The notes: generated by a model not told the origin, from the letters alone. Positions 34,872 to 48,449 are shown, counted from the stretch's first letter. The stretch is DNA of 64,000 bases from Polytrichum commune (GCA_950295325.1 OX485804.1:63766533-63830532), one strand, 5' to 3'. A program made the numbers and translations.

Positions 34872-37800
34872 CACATATGACATCTCGAACTTAAAATGAG
34901 AGATAAACTTGCTATATTTGAAGTCAAAGATGAATATCTATTGAAAATTTGAACTAATACTCATTAAACTGCCCTCAAAAAAAAAAAAAAAAAATCCTTC
35001 ACTATGTACATTCATATTTGAATATGCACATATTTGTTAGCAACCATACCATGTCCGTTAGTGGTTGTAAAGTGGTCATAATCTTATACAAAGTTTTGCA
35101 GCTTTGTTTTTATTATGGATAATGTGAGAATGTTTTACTTTCACTTTGACCTCTAAAGGCAGTAGCAAAACTATCCAGTCCAATTCATAAGCTTGTTAAA
35201 GAAGATCAAAACTTCTTATTGTAGATCTCATTGTATGGATGGAAATAAATTTATCAAGTTAGGATTGTTCACACATAGTTTCAGCTATCCACAAAAAATT
35301 ATAATGTGGAAGTGAACATTGATATTTCTGCGCAAAGATAACTACCCCAACAGAAAAATGTTTGCCTTGGCCTTTAAGGAGCCACGTCATTGAGGTGTTG
35401 TGAACGCCAATCTCGGCCACCAACTGGGGTCTGACAAATCTAAAGGCTCCTATGTTGTCCCACCACCTGGCTTCTCTTTCCTTCAGATAGAGCTTGAAAA
35501 ACTTCATGTTGGATGAAATCTCCACCACTATCCACTCACGAATCCTAGATGAAAATTTTCAAACTAAGTTATTCATTAGAAGGACTTGGGGAGGAGATGG
35601 TGCCACCAAGGGGGGGGGGTTCAAACTCCTACCTCTTTCTTCTGAAAGGTAGAGCCAAGGGTACTAGCCATCAACTTCAAGCCCCTTTTGATGACCAACC
35701 TTGAAATGAAATTTAACCGGTTATATGAGAGCATTTGTGTGGGATTTTGAAGGTTCCCCAAGCGTCCCCTAAGTTCTCAATAGAATTCCCGGGATGAACA
35801 ATCAACCCCTTCATCTTGCAAACATTGATTTTTCATCCGTTGAAATTTCATCCATCGGAAGTTTTTTTCGGGTTGCCCAAGTCACTTCGTAAACCGTAGG
35901 ATGAGGCTCTATGAATGAATGACTTGGATATGGTCTGCCCACAACCACACACCGTCCATTCACAACGCCTCAGTGACATGGCTGTAGGAGTTGATAACGG
36001 TGCACCTTGGAGATCAAATCCCACTTGTTTCCTTTATCCCAATCTTTGAAATAAAATAAATAAATAAAATCCCCGGAGTAGGGAATAGACACACATACGT
36101 AAACTGGCACAAAGAAGTTTGTGGGCCTCGGGAAGGGCCTAAAGTGCTAAACATTTTTAGGGGGATGACCTAGTACCTAGTAGTGTGCATTGTGTAATGT
36201 GCCAATCTTCAAAGTGTTACATTTGCCGGCCACCACTAACCCTAGCTATGGATGAATGGCGAGAATGGTCAATCCGGTAACTAACCCTAGATATTGTAAT
36301 TAGTGTCACCAATTCTATTTGTCTTGCTTAATACTACTTTATACCACATGTGTAGTGTCACTAACATTACTGAATGTAAAGCTAACATTATTGTAATCAC
36401 TAACATTATTGTAAAAAGCTTTGGGCTTTAGACTTACAATGTTGTTATTGTTGTCACTTATTAAGTGCTTCCTTTTTCCCAAAATTTTCCTCATCCATGA
36501 AAATTTTTCATTACACAAATGTTAGGATGTAGAATATGCCAAAGATTGTAAGTATTTAATTGCCGAATGTAAGTTGGGATGATAGCACTTGTAAACTTAT
36601 AAACAAGAAGTGTCATTAGAAAGGTCACTACATTGATATAAAATGCCATACAACACTAAATAAAATATTTAGTGTACACCTTTATCATCAATGTAAGCAT
36701 TTGAGCACAGCTATTAAGATCGTGAGATTACTCAATTTGTGTGTTGGTCTTGTTGGTTATTGAAAGAGCATTTCAATGTATTTTAGCATGTAGTTTTTGG
36801 ACATTGCATGGATAAAGTATAATTACCAAGTTATTGACTGCAAATGTGTCCAAGATCAATCCTTGGTTTTCATGTTCAATAGGGGTTGCTATTGGGTATG
36901 GGTTTAGGGTTTGCCACATTACGCGTAGTTATCATGTATGAAAACGTTATGTTGGATTTGATCCATCTTGAGCTTGCCATAAAAATTCAGAACTTCCATG
37001 ATACCAAAAGCCAATCTTATGGTTTACATAGAGTATGGAGGGACTTGTAATGAACCTAAATCCACATGCACATTTGACTATTAATCGGATTGTGAATTGT
37101 CTCATCCAACAATTGTGAGACATGAATATTGTTTTTTCAAATATTGATTACCGGAGTTGAGATACAAAAAATTATAAGAGGTCAAAGTGGAAACTATTCT
37201 TTCTCTTTGAGTGATCACATAACTAAATACTGAATCTAGGAGGTCTCTTTTGTTTGAACAAATTGTCCACTATTACTGTAACAAGTGTCTCTTGGGTGGT
37301 TGTTATGAACTACGAGCCTTGCCATATACCACTCAAATATAGACGCTTGCAAAAGACTAGTGTTCAATCAAGGCCTGCACACATTGGTGGAACTCTAAAG
37401 TTGGCATGCAAATTTTGCATCCACAAAACGGCATAAATTTAAAAGTAAAGCTGATATTATCTACTTGGTTATTGTGGTCTAGCCAACTCAAACACATGCC
37501 TTGGGCCCAACAATTTGGCCATTGTCAGCGTAAGCTTAGACAATGTCGCATGTACTTGTGCAAACACCTTCATGAAAGGTGTGTACCTCATAATAATTGC
37601 AACCATTGGCAATACAATGGACCATGTCAATGCATAATATTCTCATCCACACTATTTTCATTCACATACATCCACAACACCTAAGGTACGTATACCCAAA
37701 AACAACACTTTATACTACAATCGTGCATTTGGAAGCCATACGTGTCTTTAATGTTAGGTTTAAGGCACACTAACAATAGTCTATGTTTAAATGGTGGTCT

Positions 37801-39896
37801 AAAATTTATATCTTGGAATTGTCGCACGTAAAGCATGCACAAGTAAGCATGTAGAGCTACGTGACAATGTAATGGACATTGTGATCCATGGAGAGATTAT
37901 GTCCTTGATTTGAAGGATGAATAGATTATGCCTTTCTAACCCATAGTTTCTTAAGGTACACCACACATTCAAATACATCCGGCATGTCATAAAATGCTAC
38001 ATGGTCAGGCATATCATATATAAAGTTCTTCAATAATATGCATAACTTCAAAACCCCATGGAACCCACTCTCTATGTAGGCCATTGGGTGGACCCGATTT
38101 GTGGCTCCATGTTGGTCGGTTGGATCAAGTATGGGTTTGGTCCATGATAATCTAGCATTTTTCTTTTGTCCATGTAAATCTACACCTAGTCCACTACCGG
38201 ATCACCAAACACATTATATATGTATTCATTATTCATATATTAATGCATGTTTTCATTGTATTAATTAATACCTATTTGAGTACAACAATACTACACCAAT
38301 TAAATCCATTTTCTTGATGTTACAAACTATCATAATATTATATATGATGATAGTTGAAATAATTATACTTAAATTAAGGTATTATGGAATACAAAGCGTA
38401 TACATACAAAACACATAATGATCGTGAACACATGTTTTATGTATTGGAAGTACATCTATATGGCAACTTAGTTAGTGGAACTTTGTGGTGTCATTGTTAA
38501 CTCATCCACAGTGGATGAAAGAGCTCTAGGAAAAAACAAGTCCCCCATATGAGCAAGAGGGCATCATTGAATACATGAACATACCTTCATTCATCCAACA
38601 AAAAACGCTTGGGAGTAGTATGTAGGCTAAAAGCTATATATTTAGAGAAAATTTGTCACTGAAACTAAACTTTAATGACCGTAAATTAGTCTAGTGAACC
38701 ACATTTGACATAAATCAACCGCAAACTTATAAGAAGTAAACTACACCTTAGATGGATGAGAGGAATGTTCATATGCAACAATTGCCTCTTGCCTAGGGTG
38801 AAAGTTGATTCATTTGCAATGAATCATACCATTTATGAAATCAAACAATTTTGCATTTAAAAAAATAAAAATCAAGTTATAGAATAGTTCACTACAGTTT
38901 CACCTTCCCAATGGATAAGATTACGTAGACACCTCGAACTCTACCAATTGGATCAATTTCTCTAACTTACAACAAACTTCAAATCCCCACAACAACTAGG
39001 ATTTTTGTGTCTTTTTTCAAACTTCACAAATACAAAACAATATACGATTAGCTAGCCTAGCTCCATGGCCATTCAAAGGACCATTTCAATCCAAAATCTC
39101 ATCCACAAGGCCCTTTTAAATTGGCCTTTCATAGTACTATGATCCACAACCCGTTCTAAGTTTGACATAGTTAATAACTTCCAACAGTCTAAGGTGCTAC
39201 AACCGTAACATATGTGTCTTAAACATGTTATGGCACATACCTATGTTGTGACTCAAAGCAACTCATAGTTCTTTTTAAGCCTAGAGCACTCCACGGTGAC
39301 AATTTAATGGACCATACATCCATCCATATTAACATCCACACGAGTCCCGTTCACACTAAGGTGTTATTAAACGGTTACTTTTTCTTAGATGGACGTCTAC
39401 ATTTGATTGGTGTGTGGTTAGGTGAAGATCAAAGAACAAACACCATACAAACACATGTTCAAAAGAGATTGGACTATGCTTTTCAAATTTGATTAACTAC
39501 TCCACATGCAACAGTGAACATAAACGAGAAGGACCTATGTATTCAATCAAGAAACTCAACAAACATACACTTCCAATTTTCATAATTAACTAAGAGGAAA
39601 ACCAATGTTCAATCCCGACTTTTGGCTAATTCTTCATCGTAGGGTTGTTTAGTATGCAACACGAGTTTCACTGTGAAACCCTAATCAGTAGAAGTTGGAA
39701 AACAAGAATAGCGAAACCAAATAACACCAACATACCTTACTGTGCTAGCGTGCTTCATGCTTTAGATTTTGACAAATAGTTGCTCTTGAAATGTTGCCAC
39801 GTGGAAGTCTCACATTGCTTGAGACCCGTCAAAATCCCGTGTGGATATTGTAGTTTGGCATAAAAAAGGATGAGTGATGGACACATCGCTTCAAGG
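34872..39896. other. Intergenic, no gene seen
   Basis: About 5 kb of AT-rich DNA. Short palindromic stretches with TTTAGTGT ends (for example 36640-36690) look like fragments of the TACACTAAA MITEs. No open frame has a recognisable domain. Confidence 0.4.
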
Positions 39897-39912
39897 TTCC
39901 ATACACTGCTGG

Positions 39913-40366
39913 CCATGATAGATTCCCCGAACAAGCCCGCACACGCAAACACAACAAATATGACCCACTAATTACCACACTAAGAGCTAACGGATGGAAT
40001 ACCAACCCCCTCATTACTATCACCGCAGGAGTAAGAGGCGCTATTCACAAAAACTCCATCGAACAATTAACCAACCTGAAAATCCCCAAAACCCACATCA
40101 AAACCCTCATGAAAAACATACACCAAAATGCCATTAAATACCTCACCTATTTGGTCCTAAATAAAAGGAAACTTGACAACAAACAAAACCCTATCCCACC
40201 ACCATAAGGTGGAAATTATTCTGTAATACACCAGAGCCCACCTCCCACAGGAGGCATAACACCCAATATTGCATCTCGGATTCCCGAGATCAATATAGGG
40301 TTAACGGGCTCACATTCATGCCGGTATGCATAATACGGGCGTTGTCTTTTCTTTTCTTTTCTTTTC
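39913..40366 (+). mobile_element. 5'-truncated non-LTR retrotransposon with 16-bp target duplication, copy D
   Basis: TTCCATACACTGCTGG occurs at 39897-39912 and again at 40367-40382, exactly flanking this 454-bp insert. The insert opens within the conserved protein (RFPEQARTRKHNKYDPLITT, then ANGWNTNPLI, ITAGVRGAIHKNS, IKTLMKNIHQNAIKYLTYLV and NKRKLDNKQ, stop at about 40206). It continues with about 130 bp of 3' untranslated sequence and ends in a (CTTTT)n tail. The reading frame is intact within the fragment, so it is the youngest of the four copies. Confidence 0.9.
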
Positions 40367-40408
40367 TTCCATACACTGCTGGTACTGAACCACAACCTTA
40401 GATACTTA

Positions 40409-40902
40409 GGGCCACTTCACACATGAGCCAAGAGCCGTGACTATGAAATTGTGAGAGCCCAAAAGAAAGTGTCCAAAGGCTGTCCCAAGACACTTCCCAA
40501 ATCATGCAGTGTGGTCACGGACCCTCAAGTGTAGTGTGAAGTCATATGTGACTAGGCCCTCAACCAAATGCTAATGAATTTCTATTCATGCGGGTCCTCG
40601 CACATGATAAAATAGAATAACCCAATGGTTGTGAGCGTTTGGAGTGTCACAGTCTCCCGGTTTCGTGTTAGGCCTACCTTCAAGAGGTGGTTTTTGAAAA
40701 TAGTCCAAGTGACCGTGAAACATGATCCATTCGATGCCATGTAGGAATCCATGTAGACTTTACTTCCATCTTGCATTCACATACTCCGTTGGTCCCTCAA
40801 GCGTAGTGTGAAGAGAACTTGGATTGGCTCTGCCTTTTCCACCAATGAGAGTGGTTGAAGTGTGGTGGTCACATGCTCTCAGTCTTGTGTGTGAAGTGGC
40901 CC
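40409..40902. mobile_element. MITE, GGGCCACTTCACAC family, copy 4
   Basis: The ends GGGCCACTTCACACATGAGC and GTGTGTGAAGTGGCCC are flanked by TTA on both sides (40406-40408 and 40903-40905). Length 494 bp. It starts 24 bp after the repeated target site of copy D. Confidence 0.86.
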
Positions 40903-40905
40903 TTA

Positions 40906-42624
40906 GTGGATGACTAATTCCAGGGCTAGACACACACCTCTCTAAGTCGGACCTCCACAAACATTTCCCAAGGTGAAAACACAACCTTTTTATATTATAG
41001 CATGTAGATTATTTTGTTCCAAATTGGTCTACAGTAGAATAACCTACATGAAATGAATTAATCATAAATTTATGGGGGCCATGTTTTACTAAACCCCTTC
41101 ATCTCGATAGTGTTGGTGAGGGGCCAACTCAAAGAAGTGGGTGTCTAACTCTGACCTCGAATATACAACCATAAGCAAAAACTTAGTCTCATCAAGGTAT
41201 ATAAAACATGTTTATTCTTCTACCACAAGTACGTTGTCAAATTATATGCGTTAACCCTATACTTGCATTCTAAATCAACAATACGGACTACGTTATAGAA
41301 TATTTTTATGCACTTTATAATTGACACCGTTTCGTCAAGATTCACATGTCTTCAACTACCTCACAAACTATTAAAATCATAGTACATCCACACGGGCTTC
41401 ACATCGATTCAATCACATCAAAGTAAAACATGAAATCAATCCTTCCCAAATCGACTCTTTTTGTTCCTATAATGTAAAGTGTCGCCAAACCTATGAAACA
41501 TTGAATCACGAGTCGAATCAACGTCGAATGAATCACTATCTACCTAGCTAGCTAGCTAGGAAACGTCGATTAGCAACCAAACAAGATATCAAATCCTTAA
41601 AGGAAGGGCACGTATGTGTCCACACTAAGTGAACATTAAACGACGGTCGATTCCATATACATTTGGAGATGGTGGCATGGCCTTGACACGTTCATGCTCG
41701 AGCTTCAAGTGGTGTAACCGATCACTCGATGGTCACGTGGATACTAGTTGCGCTCACGCATTTGAAAAGTATCATCGTAGAATGTACATGTTTTCCACGT
41801 CATCGAGCCATATACAATCTACTCCATCAACGTTGTCTCTAATTTCATCTACAACTTTCAAACATTAGGATGTGGACGGACAAAGTCTCCACCTCGGTAA
41901 CTTAACACGGGCTTTGATAAGAACGAACCCTTGGCGAACAAAGTTTCAACACCCTAGCTACTAATGTCACAAATGGGGTGACCCTTTGCATAGGTAGGCC
42001 GACTCGGGTGGAATGGATCAAAAGCTTGGTAAGTAGGAATCGCACACTCAACCAACATAACACGGAATCCCCGGTCACACGGAGGCATTGGGAACTATGC
42101 TTATAGGGCACACGTAAGGGCAATGTGAACCTAAGGTATGTGGGCCATATTATGTGGTATCTTCTCTTCTTAATTGGATGCCTGTGTGTTGAGTGGTATG
42201 TGATAAGGTATGTAAGGTAGAATTATGGAGAACGGTGTAATAGGCTGATTCAGCTAGGAGTGGCTTGAAATTCGTGCAATGTTTTTCAAAGGTGGAGTAG
42301 ATGAAATGATAAGGAATGCAAGTTGTTTTGCAATTTCATTCCCTATATACAATTAGTTACATTTTCTCAAAGAGGCAAGTAAGTCAAGCCCCCTACTTGT
42401 ATAGTAGAGTCTCCCTAAGTTGAGCATCAAAGTAGCCTACTCTGCATACGAATGCATACAAGTGCACACAAAATGGTCAACTCAATGGCATCCAAAAGTC
42501 TTCCCAAGTGATGCCAAATAAGACCTATCCGGTCAATCACTCCATGCTTTTCGGCCCACCACTTTTACAATTAGCCATTTTGGGTCCACCTAAAAATCAT
42601 TTTACTCCTAGTCCAATGCACCGA
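40906..42624. other. Intergenic, no gene seen
   Basis: Slightly less AT-rich around 41600-42120 but without recognisable coding or terminal repeats. Confidence 0.35.
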
Positions 42625-42852
42625 TACACCGTTTATGGTATTTAGTGTCATTTACTATTGGGAGTCACAATGTGCTATAGTTTTTTTACTCTATATCTCA
42701 TTTTCCTTACCAACAGAGGCCAAAATTGGTTGTTTGGACACGACAGAGTGTCGACAACTTTACTTGATAAATAAATTACACTAACGATGAACTGTTATAG
42801 CAATGCATAACTCCAAATAGTAAGTGACCTTAAATACCATAAATGATGTAGT
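42625..42852. mobile_element. MITE, family with GGTATTTAGTGTCA ends, short copy
   Basis: GTTTATGGTATTTAGTGTCA, TTTACTATTGGGAGT and GCTATAG at the left are mirrored by CTGTTATAGCAATGCATAAC and TAAATACCATAAATGATG at the right. The arms make up most of the 228 bp. Confidence 0.72.
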
Positions 42853-43699
42853 GATCAGTCACCATTTTCTATTTTTCTACCTTATATGACAAGAAATATA
42901 GTTAGGAACGAACACCAAAAAGTCACACGTCAAGATGAGATTGGACAATGTGCTCAGAATGTAGTCACCATTCTAAGTTCAACAATATAACATAATTGGA
43001 AGGGCCTATATGACCATTTAAAGAGGAAGAGAATATTCAATTCGACAACATATGGCTTTTGCGTCTTACATCTGACTAAGCAACTTGAAATGACAATTTG
43101 ATGTGTGATTCCCAATTGCTAACTAAATTATGACACAAATCCCAATATGATCCCATGGCCAAGATTATCACTGCAGTTGGAGGCGCCCACAATTGGGCCA
43201 CTTGAACACTTATCGAAGCGATTCGATAACCTTTGTGGAATGTAGCGTTGACATTCATTTCCAAACGCAAATCTAGGATTTGCTTACATTGATGACCGTT
43301 AGAGGGAAATGTTGACTATAGATCTATGAAGTTGGGAGAATACTTAATGCAACTACATCATTTAGGGTATTTAGTGTCATTTGTTATTCATAGTCATGCA
43401 TTGCTTTGACTTTTTGCTATGAAGGTTTCTAAGATTATTCAGATACACACGCTTGTTTTGCGGGGTCCATGATATTCCACATAGTATTCATGTATCTTGT
43501 CCAGGATTCGGATCTCCCCCATCATTCAGACTGAATATGAGTCCCTTTGTTAGCTAAAAGCTTGGGGAAGCCGGCTCCTCGTTATGTCGTCCACTTAGCA
43601 CGGGTTTGAGAACAAAGTACGTACTTAAGTTAGCTCCAAGTAGTAAGTAAGTTGGGCCCATGCAAGATTCAATGTCCAGGGAGGAATAATTAAATGAAT

Positions 43700-43935
43700 A
43701 AATAACCAATGTCGGGCAATCCGACGTGAATTTGAGCATGTTGGCCCTACCCTGCTCAAGAATCCTCTTGGTGCAAGGTGGGGTTTACAACCTACCTTGC
43801 GATGGGTGGGCTCTTAGCTTCCTACCTATCTAACTAGTTTTTTCCGTCAAGAGAGAAGATTTCACAGCAGGAATCGAACCGCCAACCATTCCATTCGGAA
43901 ATGGGTACCTCTCCACTATCACCCGGTAGTTTAGG
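43700..43935 (-). mobile_element. tRNA-derived SINE, second family
   Basis: On the minus strand the head has TAGTGGAGAGG (box A, plus 43908-43918) and GGTTCGATTCC (box B, plus 43870-43880), both exact matches to RNA polymerase III internal promoter consensus with normal spacing. The body runs to about 43700 and includes CACCTTGCACCAAGAGG and GTCGGATTGCCCGACATT. The same 3' part recurs at 27730-27822. The exact 5' end and a target duplication were not resolved. Confidence 0.78.
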
Positions 43936-44760
43936 GTCATCTTGGACTGTCCGAAGAGGATTTTGGGCATAATCAATCGAGATTGTATTGTTTCCAATAC
44001 AAACCAATTACATGTTGACATCATTCGATCCGTCTTTACTAAATGGTGGAATATTCTACAAATTTGTCTTAGTGAGTTGGTATGTCCATATGAATACACA
44101 GACTGCGAGCTTCTCAATATGCTTCAAGTTACAACACACACCCGCATTCGGGATCTACCTTACAAGGATACATTCAAATAATAAAGTTCCCAGGTTTTTT
44201 TTCGATTTGGTAAAGCATTAAGGACTTGTTTATTTATTGAAGTTGGTACAGATCTTTCGAGGTCTTTCACATTGCACCTGCAATTTGTGAAGTCAAGAAT
44301 TCCAGTAGGACAACTCCTTATTGCCCTTCACAAGTAAGGTAGAAATACCGTAGCCCGTGAAAAAAAGGTGATTCGCATTGAAGATCTCGTCTGACAATCA
44401 TGAGATAATTTTCCAAGATAGACGAGAAGGATTCATGAAGAATGCAAGTTGTTTCATATTTTTCTGCCTTATACAAAAAATGCTACAAATTTTCAAAGTG
44501 GAAAGGTGTCCAACCTCCTACTCGTTCACTAGATTCTTCCTACACCGAACACAATAATCCGCATTTCCATACAGAACATCGCCTAAATCGGTTACCTCAT
44601 GAGTACATTAACACTTGACTCCCATTGGCTACACTAAGTGTACACGCATTGAAGTTGTCGCCGAGCCATGATCTGTTTTAGAAATGGCACTTCGCCATTA
44701 TGACAGCGGTCTAGTGCATGGCTAGAGGGTGGTTGACAGGTTATGATATTTCTACCTTAA

Positions 44761-45912
44761 GCGCCATGATACTCAAGGGCGGACAATAAACACCCCCGCA
44801 CGAACTTTCAAGGGTGTCAGAACTGGGATGGGGGAACCTTCCAGGGAAATTTCTGAACTTGACCGAAAATTGTTGTCTGCCCCGCCCAACTTTGAAAAAA
44901 ACACTGCCCTTGCATTCTTGAAGGCCGCTTGACTACAAATCCCATATTGAGTGCACTTCACCTTCAAGGTCTAAAATCCAATGTATATGTGCACTTCCAA
45001 TTAGTAAATAAGCAATTGACTCGGATTTCATTCCGGAAATGAACCCATCAATGAAGCACATAATTAACTTGGAAGTCAAAATTTTTACAAAATCCTCGTT
45101 AATATCGAGGTTATAATTTTTGTGACTTACCATTTGAAATTGTCTTTGTCATTCTAAAATGACGTTTGCATTAGTGTGTTTATTTAGCTTGTAGATTTTA
45201 TAATATTTTAGGTAATGCCGTCTACTTTCACAAGTATTCATACGCATTCAAACTAATTACGTGTGATTGAATGTAATTAACTCTAATCAATCCTGATTAC
45301 TCCTAATTAAGCCCAAATGAATAAGAAAGTATGCTCACCAAGTTAATTAATACTAATTTGATTATAAAATAAACTTATCGGAATTAATTAATTAATGTAA
45401 TTAATTCCAATAAGTACATTTTATAATTAATTGCATATGAATACTTGTGAAAGTAGATGGCATTACCTAAAATATTATAAAATATACATGCTAAATCAAC
45501 ACACTAATTTAAGTGTCATTTTAGAATGACAAAGACAATTTCAAATTATAACTCACAAGAATTATAACCTCAATGTTAACGAGGATTTTGTAATTTTTTT
45601 GACTTCCAAGTTAACTACGTGCTTCATTGATGGTTTCACTTCCGGAATGAAATCCCAGTCAATTGCTTATTTACTAATTGGAAGTGCACATATACATTGG
45701 ATTTTAGACCTTGAAGGTGAAGTGCACTCAATATGGGATTTATAGTCAAGCGGCCTTCAAGAATGCAAGGGCAATGTTTTCTTCGAAGTTGGGTAGGACG
45801 GGCAGCAATTTTCGGTCGGGTTCAGAAATTTTCATGGAGGGCTGCCCCAACCCGGATTTGACACCCCAAAAATTCGTGCGGGGGTGTTTAGTGCCCGCCA
45901 TACTGAAGGGGC
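44761..45912. mobile_element. Foldback-type element with ~480-bp arms
   Basis: The left arm (44761-45250) and right arm (45432-45912) are inverted copies, by eye roughly 80-90% alike, separated by about 180 bp that itself contains a palindrome (ACTTATCGGAATTAATTAAT around 45370). The ends are GCGCCATGATACTCAAGGGC and the inverted GCCCCTTCAGTATGGCGGGC. Long arms recall foldback or Mutator-type MITEs; no target duplication could be assigned. Matching frames starting MKVKCTQYGI on opposite strands merely reflect the inverted arms. Confidence 0.82.
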
Positions 45913-46150
45913 ATTGCATAATTACAACTGTCTAAAGAGAGTGGAAAATTATAGATCAAGGAATGCCACATGTGTGCAATCTTATGCCCTTCAATGTTGA
46001 TACAAAATTGGGGTTCAAGCAGAACCAAAAGCAATTTTAGTGAAAAAAAACAAACAAAATTGTGGCCTGGAAAAATTATTGACGCTGTGGCCGTAGTTAA
46101 CCCAGAGAAAAAAAATCCTAACCGACGAATGTTTGTCATGGGTATCAAAC

Positions 46151-46249
46151 TACTCCCTTCGTCCCAAAATTATTGTCCTACTCCCTGGAGTTTAATATCC
46201 CAAAATGTTTGTCTGACAAATATTTTGGGATATTAAACTCCGGGGAGTA
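46151..46249. mobile_element. Stowaway-like MITE
   Basis: The left end TACTCCCTTCGTCCCAAAAT then TATTGTCC is close to the Stowaway consensus. The right end inverted reads TACTCCCCGGAGTTTAATAT then CCCAAAATATTTGTC. The inner part (46179-46249) forms a tight hairpin. Length about 99 bp, with TA at both ends. Confidence 0.72.
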
Positions 46250-48449
46250 TGATATAATCAACGTTTAAAGATAACCATTTTAGCATCTTCTACTCTAGCA
46301 AAAAGGGAAAATTTCCCAACGTTGATTGATTAGAAGCAACAAAGCACAAGGCACAAGACAAAAAGAAGTGATCCAAATTCGCAGTTCCTTGTTGTCAACT
46401 TACAAACTAAACAAGACATGGGGTGGCCACTCCATTGTAAAGTTGAACAACCACGTGCGAGCACTTTACATGAAAAAAATCCTACCTTTTACATAAAGCA
46501 TCACCGAAATGGGTCAAAATTTTATCAAATTTTTTTCACAAGTAGATGTACACGGTACCTATGGCATAGTAAAAAAAGTGGTAATTAAATTTTATGATTT
46601 GATTTTTAAAATAAAGCATACCGTTTCTAACTAGAATGATGCAGAATTGAACTTAAAAAATTACTACCAAAAATGAAGATGACTAAAAATTTCAAAAAAA
46701 TATACAAAAGATACTATCAATGGTTATGTATATGTAGAAAAAATATCATAAATTTTAAAATTATCTATGGCATGTAATATAGGAGTAGCAAACTTTGTTC
46801 GCACGTGGTGTTCAACTTGACAATGGAGTGACCTCCCCGTGGGTCTCCTCCTATGAGATTTTCCACAATAAACATCATAAATTAGTCAAAGTTAAATACA
46901 CAATAGAGTATGAGGATCCGTCAACACAACAATAAAACTGAGGGAGAGACAAAACTACCAAGACTGGATCCAACTCAAAGAAACTTGCCAACCTCAAAAG
47001 AAAACACATGCCGAGCTGCTTCCTCATTATGGCGGGGACGCATAATCTTTTGCTCCTACCTACTTATTAAAAGTAACCAAGTAGGTGAGAAAGCGGGCAA
47101 CACACTGGGTGACTTGTTGGGAAACCCGCCATAGACACCGAGATGGGTGGCAGGCCTAACCCAAGCCCATTACTCACAATTGAACACACCTCATCAACTA
47201 AATGATGTCATGTTAAAATTTTACCAAGAAAACCACAAATCTTGTATAAAGTCCATACAACCTAATCAATCTTTGTTGGGACAAATTGATATTCATAATA
47301 AAAAGGTTATAGCATTGTGTAATATCAAATAGCAAGTGACAATGAATACCATAAATGGTGCAGTGCACATGTGGCCTAACAAAATTCAACATTAGGAAGG
47401 GGGATTCACCATCATTGGTGCACACCTTTGGATGAATAGAAAATTGCCACATGATTGCACTCCTTGGTTGAAGCTCGGAGAGTGATATCTTATGAGCGGG
47501 GTAACTTGTGAGTGTTGAGGGAGGTAAAGTATTTGGTAGTAGGTCCACTAGTATCCTATAACCGTGGTATTTTGGCCTAAATAATAACAATTTTAGGGTT
47601 TAGGAATACGAAGGGTAGGGAGGATAAAGAAGATGCAATAACCCCAATATATACCATAATAATTTATCAAAGTCAACAAAAACAAACTTGGCATAAGAGT
47701 ATAAAAAACATACATGATATTGTTGGTAGATTCAACATCCACTCATTCAAACATATGTAAACATATACTTTTTCAAGATTGCACTTACGAGGCATTGTGG
47801 ATGAAATAATTTTATGTACTTGGACATAGGTAGAAGTATAAGAGGAAACTGCTCCCACAAATAAACGTCTGCCGTTTGGTTTGATTAAAAATAAACCAAC
47901 AATCAATTTCAGTCAATTCTATCTATATCCAATCCAATCGTATCTAATGTGAAAGGCATTCAAATTCAAAGATTTTGGGCAATGGTCACAAAAAAATCAT
48001 AGACCACTTGTAATGGATATTTTATTAAAACCAAACAATCGCCACACTAAATCAAAAACATGTGCACACTCATACCAAAATAGGAGAAACCATGTCCATG
48101 TCATGTACTCAAATCCATACTCTAATTGTCCTCACTACTACCTACATGATCATTATGTTCCTTTGCCTCTATGTCAACAAAAGGGCAAGACAAGAAGATC
48201 CTAACATGCAAAACTAATTTGCCTTGGAAGTTTCATCATAGTTGCCATATGTGTCAACTCAAACTTGGCATAAACATGGAGAATGAACTTGTGAGGAGGG
48301 TGACATTGCTTCCTTCATTTTCTTGCACATACTATCCAAGAAGGTTAGACGCAACTAGCAAGGATGAAATGATTCACAAGAGAATTAAAACTCTTGAACA
48401 TTTTAAATCAACAAACTTACGCACTCAATCATATATTCCTTGGAACTTT
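46250..48449. other. Intergenic, no gene seen
   Basis: No intact gene, RNA gene or complete terminal-repeat element found. Fragments around 47305-47365 (AATACCATAAATGGTGCAG) resemble one end of the GGTATTTAGTGTCA MITE family. Confidence 0.4.

Noticed and set aside
34703-34894. 63-codon plus frame
   Set aside because: Lies within the SINE body and its TATC tail.
43870-43935. Possible tRNA gene on the minus strand
   Set aside because: Boxes are exact but the acceptor stem does not close; the body repeats at 27730-27822, so it is a SINE.
44773-45935. Two homologous small proteins (MKVKCTQYGI start) on opposite strands
   Set aside because: They are mirror copies from the two arms of a foldback element, with no conserved protein family.
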